Part shown: piece by piece, positions 7,628 to 17,547 of the stretch
Layout of the letters: each line of letters starts with the position of its first letter
Numbering within the stretch: the stretch's first letter is position 1
Source of the DNA: Microvirgula aerodenitrificans DSM 15089
Lineage (GTDB): Bacteria > Pseudomonadota > Gammaproteobacteria > Burkholderiales > Aquaspirillaceae
Assembly (NCBI RefSeq): GCF_000620105.1
Contig: NZ_JHVK01000019.1
Coordinates: 1-64,000, forward strand
Reading direction: 5' to 3'
DNA length: 64,000 nt
Notes under the pieces: model-generated
The model's input: only the letters and a program-made list of their open reading frames with translations
The model's database searches: none
Told to the model about the DNA's origin: nothing
Position numbers and translations under genes: made by a program

Positions 7628-8497
7628 ATGATCGAATTCGATCTGCAGAAGCGGCTGGTGTCCCGGCATGGCGAACTGGCGTTCTCGGCCGCGGCCACCA
7701 TCCGTGCCGGCGAGCGTGTCGCGCTGTTCGGCCCGTCCGGGGCCGGCAAGACCACGCTGCTGCGCATGCTGGCCGGGTTGACCCGGCCGGACAGCGGCCG
7801 TCTCGTGGTCGGCGACGAGGTGTGGTTCGATGCGGCACGCGGCATCGACCTGCGGCCGCAGCGTCGCCGCATCGGGCTGGTATTCCAGGATTACGCACTG
7901 TTCCCGCACCTGACGGTGCGCGGCAACCTGACCTTTGCCGCGCGCACGCCGGCGCGGGTCGACGAGCTGCTGGCACTGATGGGGCTGGAAGCACTGGCCA
8001 ATCGCAAGCCGGACACGCTGTCCGGCGGACAGAAGCAGCGGGTGGCACTGGCGCGCGCGCTGGCCTGGGAGCCGGCGCTGCTGTTGCTGGACGAACCGCT
8101 GTCGGCACTGGACCCGGCCCTGCGCAGCCGGCTGCAGCAGGAGCTGCTGCGCGTGCACGAGGCGCTGAAGCTGACCACGGTGCTGGTCAGCCATGATCTG
8201 GCGGAAGTGTTCCGGCTGGCCAGCCGGGTCATTCGTCTCGAGGACGGTGTGGTGACCGGCGATGCGACCCCGGCCGAACTGTTCCTGACCCGGCAGGCGG
8301 CCGGTCGTTTCCGTCTGGCCGGCGAGGTGCTGGCAATCCGGGACGAGGATGTGCTGCAGATCGCCAGCCTGCTGGTGGGCGGCGAGATTGTCGATGTCGT
8401 GCTCGATGACGACGAGGCGGCGCAACTGCGCGTCGGCCAGCGGGTGACCGTGGCGGCCAAGGCATTCAGCCCGCTGGTGTTTCCGGCCGGGGACTGA
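7628..8497 (+). CDS. modC: Molybdate ABC transporter ATP-binding protein ModC
   Basis: A 289-residue ATPase. Walker A is GPSGAGKTT (about 37-45), the Q-loop lies in LVFQDYALFPH, the signature is LSGGQKQR, Walker B is LLLLDEPLSALD and the H-loop is VSHD. The segment after about residue 215 is shorter than in E. coli ModC (352 residues) and holds only one TOBE-like unit. The separate molbindin in the operon may compensate. It is the last gene of the mod operon, and its stop faces the convergent YpjD gene ten bases away. Confidence 0.94.
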   Translation: MIEFDLQKRLVSRHGELAFSAAATIRAGERVALFGPSGAGKTTLLRMLAGLTRPDSGRLVVGDEVWFDAARGIDLRPQRRRIGLVFQDYALFPHLTVRGNLTFAARTPARVDELLALMGLEALANRKPDTLSGGQKQRVALARALAWEPALLLLDEPLSALDPALRSRLQQELLRVHEALKLTTVLVSHDLAEVFRLASRVIRLEDGVVTGDATPAELFLTRQAAGRFRLAGEVLAIRDEDVLQIASLLVGGEIVDVVLDDDEAAQLRVGQRVTVAAKAFSPLVFPAGD

Positions 8498-8506
8498 GCC
8501 CCCGGC

Positions 8507-9331
8507 TCAACGGTGCAGGAACAGCTCCAGCACGATCTTGCTGCCGAGGTAGGCGAGCATCAGCGTGCCCATGCCGGCCAGCGTCCAGCGCGCTGCGACC
8601 CGACCGCGCCAGCCATAGCGCGAACGGCCGAACAGCAGCAGCGCAAACACCACCCATGACACCATCGAGAACACGCTCTTGTGCGTGAACGCGAACGGCA
8701 TGCCGAAAATCTGTTCGGAGAAGGTCACCCCGGTGAACACAGTCACCGTCAGCAGCAGGAAGGCAACCGACAGCAGCTGGAACAGCAGGGTTTCCAGCGC
8801 CAGCAGCGGTGGCAGGCGGGTCGGCAGCGTGGCCAGCTGGCGGGTATGCAGCCGCTTGTCGACCCACAGCATCAGCCCGGCCAGCAGTGCTGCCAGCAGG
8901 AACATGCTGTAGGCGATCAGCGAGATGACGATGTGCACGGTCAGCAGCGGCGTGGCCTGCAGATCGGACTGGTGGGTATACGGCAGCAGTGCGCCCATGG
9001 CGACCCCGAGGCCGGCCATCCACATCAGGGGGGCCTGCAGGCCCTCCATGCGGAAGAACCAGGAGGTGATCCAGTAGATCAGCACGGTCAGCCACGCCAG
9101 CAGGCTGACGGCTTCGCCGACGCCGAGATGCAGCAGCTGGCCGGCCGGTGCGGCCAGCGTCAGCGCGTGCAGCGCCAGCGCGGCGCCGATCAGCAGGTGC
9201 TCGATGCGGGGCGCGCGTGGCAGGGTCAGCGCACTCTTGCCGCACCAGTGGGCGGTAAAGTGCCAGGCCAGCAGCAGATAGCAGACCAGGGCGATCCCGG
9301 CTGCGACGGGCAGAAATTCGGCGGTTGTCAT
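8507..9331 (-). CDS. YpjD/HemX-type cytochrome c assembly membrane protein
   Basis: A 274-residue protein with about eight transmembrane helices, of the CcsA/YpjD group. His-rich membrane motifs include LLTVHIVISLIAYSMFLLAA and FAFTHKSVFSMVSWVVFA, in the usual place of heme ligands. In many betaproteobacteria this gene sits, as here, divergent from ffh. The product is thought to act in cytochrome c or heme handling, but its exact role is unsettled. The start ATG 9331 shares a short intergenic region with ffh. Confidence 0.85.
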   Translation of the reverse strand: MTTAEFLPVAAGIALVCYLLLAWHFTAHWCGKSALTLPRAPRIEHLLIGAALALHALTLAAPAGQLLHLGVGEAVSLLAWLTVLIYWITSWFFRMEGLQAPLMWMAGLGVAMGALLPYTHQSDLQATPLLTVHIVISLIAYSMFLLAALLAGLMLWVDKRLHTRQLATLPTRLPPLLALETLLFQLLSVAFLLLTVTVFTGVTFSEQIFGMPFAFTHKSVFSMVSWVVFALLLFGRSRYGWRGRVAARWTLAGMGTLMLAYLGSKIVLELFLHR

Positions 9332-9445
9332 GAAGGCGATGGGCGTTGCGACGGTTTTGCCGTCGGCTCATGTAAAATGTCGGTTTCCTGAAAGTCTAAC
9401 CGATTCCCTGCCAGCGCGGGACGCGCTGGCGCAAGGACAGCCTGC

Positions 9446-10798
9446 ATGCTCGACAACCTGACCAATCGCCTTTCCGGCGTGATCAAGACCCTCAAGGGTC
9501 ACGCACGGCTCACCGAGTCGAATATCTCCGATGCCATGCGCGAAGTGCGCATGGCCCTGCTGGAAGCCGACGTCGCGCTGCCGGTGGTCAAGACCTTCGT
9601 CGCCCACGTCAAGGAACGGGCGATGGGGCAGGACGTCATGGGCAGCCTGACGCCGGGCCAGGCCGTGGTCGGCGTCGTCAACGAGGAACTGGTCAAGCTG
9701 ATGGGCGAGACCAATGACGCGCTGAACCTGGCTGCCGTGCCGCCGGCCATCGTGCTGATGGCCGGCCTGCAGGGCGCCGGCAAGACCACCACTACCGGCA
9801 AGCTGGCCAAGCTGCTGAAGGAAAAGCAGAAGAAAAAAGTCCTGCTGGTGTCCGCCGACGTGTATCGCCCGGCGGCCATCGAACAGCTGAAGCTGTTGTC
9901 CGAACAGGTCGGCGTCGAATGGTTCCCGTCCGACCCGTCGCAGAAGCCGGTCGATATCGCCGTGGCGGCGGTCGATCACGCGAAGCGCCACTTCTTTGAC
10001 GTGCTGATCGTCGATACCGCCGGTCGCCTCGCCATCGACGAGGCGATGATGGCCGAAATCAAGGCGGTGCACGCTGCCGTCAACCCGGTCGAGACGCTGT
10101 TCGTGGTCGATGCGATGCAGGGTCAGGATGCGGTCAACACCGCCCAGGCCTTCAACGACACGCTGCCGCTGACCGGCGTGGTGCTGACCAAACTCGACGG
10201 CGACTCGCGCGGTGGCGCGGCGCTGTCGGTCCGCCATGTGACCGGCAAGCCGATCAAGTTCATCGGTGTCGGCGAAAAACTCGACGGGCTGGAACCGTTC
10301 CACCCCGACCGGATGGCCAGCCGCATTCTCGGCATGGGCGACGTACTGTCGCTGATCGAGGATGTGCAGAAGGGCATCGACGAGCAGGATGCCGCCGCCA
10401 TCGCCAGGAAGATGAAGTCCGGCAAGGGCTTCGACCTCGAGGACTTCAAGTCGCAGATCCTGACCATGCGCAAGATGGGCGGCATGTCCAGCCTGATGGA
10501 GAAAATGCCGGGCCAGATCGGCCAGATGGCCAAGGGGATGGAAGGCGCGCAGGCCGAGAAGTCGGTCAACCGCATCGAGGGCATCATCAACTCGATGACG
10601 CCGGCCGAACGGCGCAAGCCCGACATCATCAAGGCCAGCCGCAAGCGCCGCATCGCGGCCGGCGCCGGGGTCAGCGTGCAGGAGGTCAACCGCATGCTGA
10701 AGCAGTTCGAGGAAATGCAGAAAATGATGAAGCAGTTCTCGAAGGGCGGCATGATGAAGATGATGCGCGGCATGAAGGGCTTGTTGCCGGGCATGTAA
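9446..10798 (+). CDS. ffh: Signal recognition particle GTPase Ffh
   Basis: A 450-residue SRP54 homologue that delivers nascent membrane proteins to FtsY and the Sec translocon. It has an N domain (1-90), a G domain with GLQGAGKTTTTGKLAK (about 107-122), DTAGR, TKLDGD and GVGEKLDGLEPF, and a methionine-rich M domain from about 325 that binds 4.5S RNA, ending MMKMMRGMKGLLPGM. A perfect 8-bp hairpin (9411-9429) sits just before the ribosome site (gcaaggaca) and might tune translation. The length is normal. Confidence 0.97.
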   Translation: MLDNLTNRLSGVIKTLKGHARLTESNISDAMREVRMALLEADVALPVVKTFVAHVKERAMGQDVMGSLTPGQAVVGVVNEELVKLMGETNDALNLAAVPPAIVLMAGLQGAGKTTTTGKLAKLLKEKQKKKVLLVSADVYRPAAIEQLKLLSEQVGVEWFPSDPSQKPVDIAVAAVDHAKRHFFDVLIVDTAGRLAIDEAMMAEIKAVHAAVNPVETLFVVDAMQGQDAVNTAQAFNDTLPLTGVVLTKLDGDSRGGAALSVRHVTGKPIKFIGVGEKLDGLEPFHPDRMASRILGMGDVLSLIEDVQKGIDEQDAAAIARKMKSGKGFDLEDFKSQILTMRKMGGMSSLMEKMPGQIGQMAKGMEGAQAEKSVNRIEGIINSMTPAERRKPDIIKASRKRRIAAGAGVSVQEVNRMLKQFEEMQKMMKQFSKGGMMKMMRGMKGLLPGM

Positions 10799-10810
10799 GC
10801 CCCCATCTGC

Positions 10811-10840
10811 GGGAGAGCCCGCCGGCTCTTCCGGATTTTC
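10811..10840 (+). terminator. Probable ffh terminator
   Basis: Hairpin gggagagcc (10811-10819) with ggctcttcc (10824-10832), one G-T pair, loop cgcc, followed by ggattttcc. It lies 13 bases after the ffh stop and before the ATP-grasp gene. Confidence 0.65.
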
Positions 10841-10881
10841 CCCCATTGCGGACCGTGTCCGCGCAGCGCAGGCTGGAACCG

Positions 10882-13222
<2,341 letters not shown>

Positions 13223-13276
13223 CCGCGACCTTCTCCTCATGTCCGTTTTTTGCGGGCGGGGAGCATGAACAGCCTG

Positions 13277-13300
13277 AAGCGCCCTTCGCGGGCGCTTTTT
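13277..13300 (+). terminator. purB terminator
   Basis: Stem aagcgccc (13277-13284) with gggcgctt (13290-13297), loop ttcgc, followed by TTTTT counting the stem end. It lies 55 bases after purB. Confidence 0.9.
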
Positions 13301-13406
13301 CATTGTTCATGTCTGGCGCGGTTAGGCAAAACGGGTAAAAAATATGGCGACGTATCCGGTATCGCGCTATGTTCAAACCGTTCATCCCAAAAAAGGAAGT
13401 CCCTTC

Positions 13407-13910
13407 ATGTTTCTGCGTCGATTGCTGGTCGGCATCCTTGCCGCCTTTGTCTACATCGGTGCCGCGTTTGCTGCGGTCAACGTCAATACGGCGAGCCAGG
13501 CCGAGCTGGAAGCGCTGAACGGCATCGGGCCGGCCAAGGCCAGGGCCATCCTCGATTACCGGCAGAAGAACGGGCCGTTCAAATCGGTCGATGACCTGAA
13601 AAAAGTGACCGGTATCGGCGACAAGACGCTGGAAAGCATCCGCAAGGACGTGTCGCTGTCCGGCGCCACCACGCTGCCGGCGGCGAAGCCGGGTGCCAAG
13701 CCGGCGGCCCCGGCCAGTGCCAAGGCCGCGCCGGCTGCCAAGCCGGCTTCGGCTCCGGCCGCTGCCCCGGCTGCGGACAAGGCGACGACGGACAAGGCCA
13801 AGAAGCCGGCCACCAAAAAACCGGCCCCGGCCGGCGAGCCCGCCGTCGACAAGGACAAGACTGCCGCCAAGGACAAGGCCAAAAAACCGGCCACTGCTCC
13901 GGCACAGTAA
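13407..13910 (+). CDS. ComEA-like helix-hairpin-helix protein with long Lys/Ala/Pro tail
   Basis: A 167-residue exported protein. After a signal peptide (about 1-22) comes a ComEA-type double helix-hairpin-helix domain: VNVNTASQAELEALNGIGPAKARAI and FKSVDDLKKVTGIGDKTL (about 23-80). This domain binds DNA without sequence preference and in Neisseria (ComE) and others acts in transformation. Unusually, residues 90-167 form a tail of repeated AKPA/KKPA units, like histone H1, roughly doubling the usual length. ATG 13407 has AAGGAAG upstream. A DNA-uptake role is likely but not proven; the tail may bind DNA or peptidoglycan. Confidence 0.85.
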   Translation: MFLRRLLVGILAAFVYIGAAFAAVNVNTASQAELEALNGIGPAKARAILDYRQKNGPFKSVDDLKKVTGIGDKTLESIRKDVSLSGATTLPAAKPGAKPAAPASAKAAPAAKPASAPAAAPAADKATTDKAKKPATKKPAPAGEPAVDKDKTAAKDKAKKPATAPAQ

Positions 13911-13923
13911 GTTCCCCCTGCAC

Positions 13924-13963
13924 GAAAAATCCCCGCCTGGCAGAGAACAGGCGGGGATTTTTC
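13924..13963 (+). terminator. Bidirectional terminator between comEA-like and ygiW genes
   Basis: Perfect 16-bp stem gaaaaatccccgcctg (13924-13939) with caggcggggatttttc (13948-13963), loop of eight. The A5/T5 arms give a U run on both strands, serving the two convergent genes. Confidence 0.93.
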
Positions 13964-13982
13964 ATGTGACGCGCGGGTGGGC

Positions 13983-14333
13983 TCAGTGCAGCAGGCGCAG
14001 CTGCTTGACGTCGATTTCGGTCGATGTCAGGTCCTTGTCGACCTCGCCGGAGATCTCGACCTGGTCCTTCGGTGCGACGGTCTGGCCGGCCCAGACATGC
14101 TTGTCGATCTCGACCGTGATCTTGCCGGTCTTGTCCTGGAACTCGTAGTTGTCGTGATTCAGGCGCTTGGTGATCCGGCCCTGCAGCACGACCGGGCTGT
14201 CATCGGGCAGGGCACGGGCCTGTTCGACCGTGACCGGCTTCGGCGGTTCTCCAACGAATCCGCCGGTGGTGGCGGGCGCGGCCCAGGCTGCGGCGCTGGC
14301 AAGCAGGGGGATGGCAATCAGAAGCGAACGCAT
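13983..14333 (-). CDS. YgiW/YdeI-family periplasmic OB-fold protein
   Basis: A 116-residue secreted protein (signal peptide about 1-18, ending AAAWA) of the bacterial OB-fold (BOF) family. The core carries the family pattern VVLQGRITKRLNHDNYEF, GKITVEIDKHVWAG and EISGEVDKDLTSTEIDVKQL. Family members such as E. coli YgiW and YdeI help tolerate hydrogen peroxide, cadmium, acid or antimicrobial peptides, probably by binding a small ligand. It is convergent with the ComEA-like gene. Confidence 0.88.
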   Translation of the reverse strand: MRSLLIAIPLLASAAAWAAPATTGGFVGEPPKPVTVEQARALPDDSPVVLQGRITKRLNHDNYEFQDKTGKITVEIDKHVWAGQTVAPKDQVEISGEVDKDLTSTEIDVKQLRLLH

Positions 14334-14480
14334 GATGGTGCCTTTCGTAGCGTTACCCCGTCAGCGGGGCGATGGCGTTACTATCGGATTCCTCATTTAA
14401 TCAGACCTTAGTCATCGCCATGCCGGGATACGACGGGCTGGCGGTGTCCGGGCATTCATCATTACTGCGGGAGAGACAGC

Positions 14481-15335
14481 GTGAGAGTGGGTTATATCGG
14501 TTTGGGCATCATGGGGCGTCCGTGTGTACGGAATCTGCTCAAGGCGGGCTTCGAGGTGTCGGTCTGGGCGCGCCGCCCGGCCAGCATCGGCGATCTGGCG
14601 GTCACCGCCTGCGCGACACCGGCCGAGCTGGCCGGACGCGTCGACGTGCTGGTGACCAATGTGTCGGACACCCCCGACGTCGAGTCGGTGCTGTTCGGGG
14701 AAAACGGCGTGCTGTCGGGCGCACGGCCGGGGTTGATCGTGATCGACATGTCGACCATCGCCCCGCTGGGCGCACGACGCATCGCTGCCGGCTGCGCCGG
14801 GCAGGGCGTGACTTTCCTCGATTCGCCGGTCTCGGGCGGCGAGGTCGGTGCCGTCAACGGCACGCTGTCGTTCATGGTCGGTGGCGAGCAGGCGGCATTC
14901 GACAAGGCGCAGCCGGTGTATCAGGCGATGGGCAAGAACATTGTCCGCATCGGCGACTCCGGTGCCGGCAGCGTGGCCAAGGCCTGCAACCAGATCGTGG
15001 TGGCGCTGAATGTGCAGGCGGTTGCCGAGGCATTCAAGCTGGCCGATGCGTGCCAGGTCGACAAGGCTCGCGTGCGCGAGGCGCTGCTGGGCGGCTTTGC
15101 CTCCAGCCGGGTACTGGATATCCATGGCCAGCGCATGATCGACGACAACTACGTGCCGGGCTTCAAGGCCAAACTGCACCAGAAGGACATGGGGATTGTC
15201 GGTGAGACCGCCCGCGCGCTGGACACGGCCCTGCCGGCCACCACGCAGGTGACGGCGCTGATCGACGCGCTGGTGGCGAACGGCGACGGTGAGCTTGATT
15301 CGTCGGCGATCGCGCGGCTGATTTCTGCGGCCTAA
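14481..15335 (+). CDS. GarR/GlxR-like 3-hydroxyacid dehydrogenase
   Basis: A 284-residue NAD(P)-dependent enzyme of the 6-phosphogluconate/3-hydroxyisobutyrate dehydrogenase family. Residues 1-30 form the dinucleotide site (GYIGLGIMGRPCVRNLLKAG). Substrate-site motif SPVSGGEVGA lies near 117, the catalytic Lys is in AKACNQIVVA (near 172), and the C-terminal dimer helix has PGFKAKLHQKDMG. It fits tartronate semialdehyde reductase best. A second, more typical reductase occurs at 61576 next to hyi, so this copy may use another 3-hydroxyacid. The stop overlaps the convergent Mth938-like gene by four bases. Confidence 0.85.
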   Translation: MRVGYIGLGIMGRPCVRNLLKAGFEVSVWARRPASIGDLAVTACATPAELAGRVDVLVTNVSDTPDVESVLFGENGVLSGARPGLIVIDMSTIAPLGARRIAAGCAGQGVTFLDSPVSGGEVGAVNGTLSFMVGGEQAAFDKAQPVYQAMGKNIVRIGDSGAGSVAKACNQIVVALNVQAVAEAFKLADACQVDKARVREALLGGFASSRVLDIHGQRMIDDNYVPGFKAKLHQKDMGIVGETARALDTALPATTQVTALIDALVANGDGELDSSAIARLISAA

Positions 15336-15694
15336 AGCAGGATGGCGGCGAGGACGCGGCGGTCCTCGCTGACCAGAATATTGAAGGTCCGGCAGGCGGC
15401 GGGGGTATCCATGACCTCGACGCCGATCTGACGGGCGGTCAGCGCGGCAGTCAGGCGCGGATGCGGAAATCGCAGCCGCGGACCGGTACCCAGCACCACG
15501 ACTTCCGGGTCATGCGCCAGCAGCGCGGCGAAGTCGTCCTCGGTCAGCGCCTCGAACGAGGAGGCGGGCCATGGCGTCAGCAGATCCGCCATGACCAGCA
15601 ATGGCTGGTGGTGCTGTTCCTGATTGATGGCGACAAAGCCGTCGCCATAGGCGGTGAACAGGTTTTGTGCGCCCTGGGTCAGATGCATTTTCAT
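15332..15694 (-). CDS. Mth938/NDUFAF3-like domain protein (DUF498)
   Basis: A 120-residue small soluble protein. VVVLGTGPRLRFPHPRL and GVEVMDTPAACRTFNILVSEDRRVLAAILL are the family hallmarks. Homologues include human NDUFAF3, a complex I assembly factor, and bacterial proteins of unknown job often placed beside secD/secF or respiration genes. ATG 15694 is preferred to a TTG one codon earlier. Its 5' region is shared with the divergent DUF4102-AlaA gene. Confidence 0.8.
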   Translation of the reverse strand: MKMHLTQGAQNLFTAYGDGFVAINQEQHHQPLLVMADLLTPWPASSFEALTEDDFAALLAHDPEVVVLGTGPRLRFPHPRLTAALTARQIGVEVMDTPAACRTFNILVSEDRRVLAAILL

Positions 15695-15803
15695 CAAGTG
15701 TTCTCGCTTGCTTGCGGCGGTCGTGTCCGTAAGGTGCCGCCGTTCATGGGTCTGCCGCGATTATACGGCGTTGCGGCCGTGTCGCGGTCGCCACGCTTTT
15801 TTA

Positions 15804-15900
15804 GATACCCCCACTGTGGATTGCCGGCATGATAGGGGTATTTGTTTGCCGTTTTTACGGGTGCGGGGTATATTTCTGGAAACGTTTCTGGAGATACCCC
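15804..15900 (+). promoter_or_regulatory. Promoter with four regularly spaced ATACCCC motifs
   Basis: ATACCCC or its complement GGGGTAT occurs at 15805-15811 (forward), 15835-15841 (reverse), 15865-15871 (reverse) and 15894-15900 (forward), at steps of 30, 30 and 29 bp. A plausible sigma-70 promoter lies among them: TTGCCG (15846-15851), 17 bases, TATATT (15869-15874). The third motif overlaps the -10 box, the second lies just upstream of the -35 box, and the fourth falls between the ribosome site and the ATG. This looks like an operator array for the downstream product or another factor. Binding is inferred. Confidence 0.6.
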
Positions 15901-15904
15901 AAAA

Positions 15905-17479
15905 ATGGCGCTGACATCCGAAGACATCGCCGCGATCGTCGATGGCGACCGTGACCGAAAGCTGTTCGACGGCGGTGGTCTTTACCTGCTGGCGCGGCCG
16001 AATGGCGCGCGCTACTGGCGACTCAAGTACCGTTTCGCCGGCAAGGAGAAAGTGCTCGCCCTGGGCGTGTATCCGCAGATTTCCCTCGATGCCGCCCGGG
16101 ATGCCGCCGCCGCCGCGCGCGCACAACTGGCCGCTGGCGTCGATCCGTCCGGCGCGCGCGCCGGGCGTCGCCAGCCGGAAGCCGCCGCCGTGGCCGTGCC
16201 GCTTCCTTCTTCCCCTTTGCCGAACACTCTCCACAAGGTCGCCCCGATGAAGCCGATCCACAAATCCAGCAAATTGCTCAACGTCTGCTACGACATCCGC
16301 GGCCCGGTGCTCGACCGCGCCAAACAGATGGAGGACGAAGGGCAGCGCATCATCAAGCTGAATATCGGCAACCCGGCGCCGTTCGGTTTCCTGGCTCCGG
16401 AAGAAATCATGCAGGACATGGCGCGCCACCTGCCGCAGGCCTCCGGCTATACCGATTCCAAGGGCCTGTTCGCCGCGCGCAAGGCGATCATGCACTACAC
16501 GCAGGAAAAGCTGATTCCGGCCGTGGGCGTCGAAGACATTTATATCGGCAACGGCGTGTCCGAGCTGATCGTGATGTCGATGCAGGCGCTGCTGGATGCC
16601 GGCGACGAGGTGCTGCTGCCGGCGCCGGACTACCCGCTGTGGACCGCTGCCGTCACCCTGTCCGGCGGCAATGCCGTGCACTATATGTGTGACGAACAGC
16701 AGAACTGGTATCCGGACATCGACGATATCCGGCGCAAGATCACGCCGAATACGCGGGCGATGGTCATCATCAACCCGAACAACCCGACCGGCGCCGTCTA
16801 TCCGGACGAGGTACTGCGCGAGCTGGTGGCCGTGGCCCGCGAACACGGGCTGATCCTGTTTGCCGACGAAATCTACGACAAGGTGCTGTTCGACGGGGTG
16901 ACCCACACGTCAATCGCGTCGATGGCGCCGGATCTGTTCGTGGTGACCATGAACGGGCTGTCGAAGAACTACCGCTCCGCCGGTTTCCGTGCCGGCTGGA
17001 TGGTGGTCAGCGGCGACAAGAGCATGGCGAAGGACTATATCGAGGGGCTGAACATGCTGGCCTCGATGCGGCTGTGCGCCAATGCCCCGGGCCAGCATGC
17101 GATCCAGACCGCGCTCGGCGGCTATCAGTCGATCGACGATCTGGTGGCACCGACCGGCCGGCTGGCGCGTCAGCGTGACCTTGCCTGGCGGATGCTGAAC
17201 GACATGCCGGGCGTCAGTTGCGTCAAGCCGCAGGGCGCGCTGTACATGTTCCCGAAGCTGGATCGCAAGATGTATCCGGTCGAAGACGACCAGCAACTGA
17301 TTCTGGAACTGCTGAACGAACAGCGCGTGCTGCTGGTGCAGGGCACCGGCTTCAACTGGCATGAGCCGGACCACTTCCGCGTGGTGTTCCTGCCGAACAC
17401 CGATGACCTTGAAGAAGCCATGGGCCGGATCGGACGCTTCCTTGACGGCTATCGCAGCCGGCACGCGATCGCCGTCTGA
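15905..17479 (+). CDS. alaA: Integrase arm-type DNA-binding domain (DUF4102) fused to AlaA aminotransferase
   Basis: One 524-codon frame joins two unrelated domains. Residues 1-90 are the arm-site-binding domain of P4-type tyrosine integrases (KLFDGGGLYLLARPNGARYW, YRFAGKEKVLALGVYPQ, SLDAARDAAAAARAQL, GVDPS). There is no catalytic integrase domain. After a Pro/Ala-rich linker (about 91-114) comes a complete AlaA-type PLP aminotransferase (115-524): YDIRGPVLDRAKQMEDEG, KLNIGNPAPFGF, YIGNGVSELI, INPNNPTGAVYP, FADEIYDK and the PLP Lys in NGLSKNYRSAGFRAGW. AlaA makes alanine from pyruvate and glutamate. ATG 16247, with AAGGT upstream, could also start a stand-alone AlaA of 410 residues. See the motif array upstream. 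Confidence 0.85.
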   Translation: MALTSEDIAAIVDGDRDRKLFDGGGLYLLARPNGARYWRLKYRFAGKEKVLALGVYPQISLDAARDAAAAARAQLAAGVDPSGARAGRRQPEAAAVAVPLPSSPLPNTLHKVAPMKPIHKSSKLLNVCYDIRGPVLDRAKQMEDEGQRIIKLNIGNPAPFGFLAPEEIMQDMARHLPQASGYTDSKGLFAARKAIMHYTQEKLIPAVGVEDIYIGNGVSELIVMSMQALLDAGDEVLLPAPDYPLWTAAVTLSGGNAVHYMCDEQQNWYPDIDDIRRKITPNTRAMVIINPNNPTGAVYPDEVLRELVAVAREHGLILFADEIYDKVLFDGVTHTSIASMAPDLFVVTMNGLSKNYRSAGFRAGWMVVSGDKSMAKDYIEGLNMLASMRLCANAPGQHAIQTALGGYQSIDDLVAPTGRLARQRDLAWRMLNDMPGVSCVKPQGALYMFPKLDRKMYPVEDDQQLILELLNEQRVLLVQGTGFNWHEPDHFRVVFLPNTDDLEEAMGRIGRFLDGYRSRHAIAV

Positions 17480-17500
17480 CTCCCGGACTGCTCCTATCTG

Positions 17501-17530
17501 AAAGCGGCCTTCCAACTGGAAGGCCGCTTT
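17501..17530 (+). terminator. Bidirectional terminator between alaA and murJ
   Basis: Perfect 13-bp stem aaagcggccttcc (17501-17513) with ggaaggccgcttt (17518-17530), loop aact, followed by tcttc. It is shared by the convergent alaA fusion and murJ genes. Confidence 0.9.
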
Positions 17531-17547
17531 TCTTCAAGGCAACTGCG

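Noticed and set aside
15842-15904. Start of the fusion protein at 15842 instead of 15905
   Set aside because: The extra 21 codons cover the predicted promoter and motif array, and the DUF4102 domain begins right after ATG 15905.
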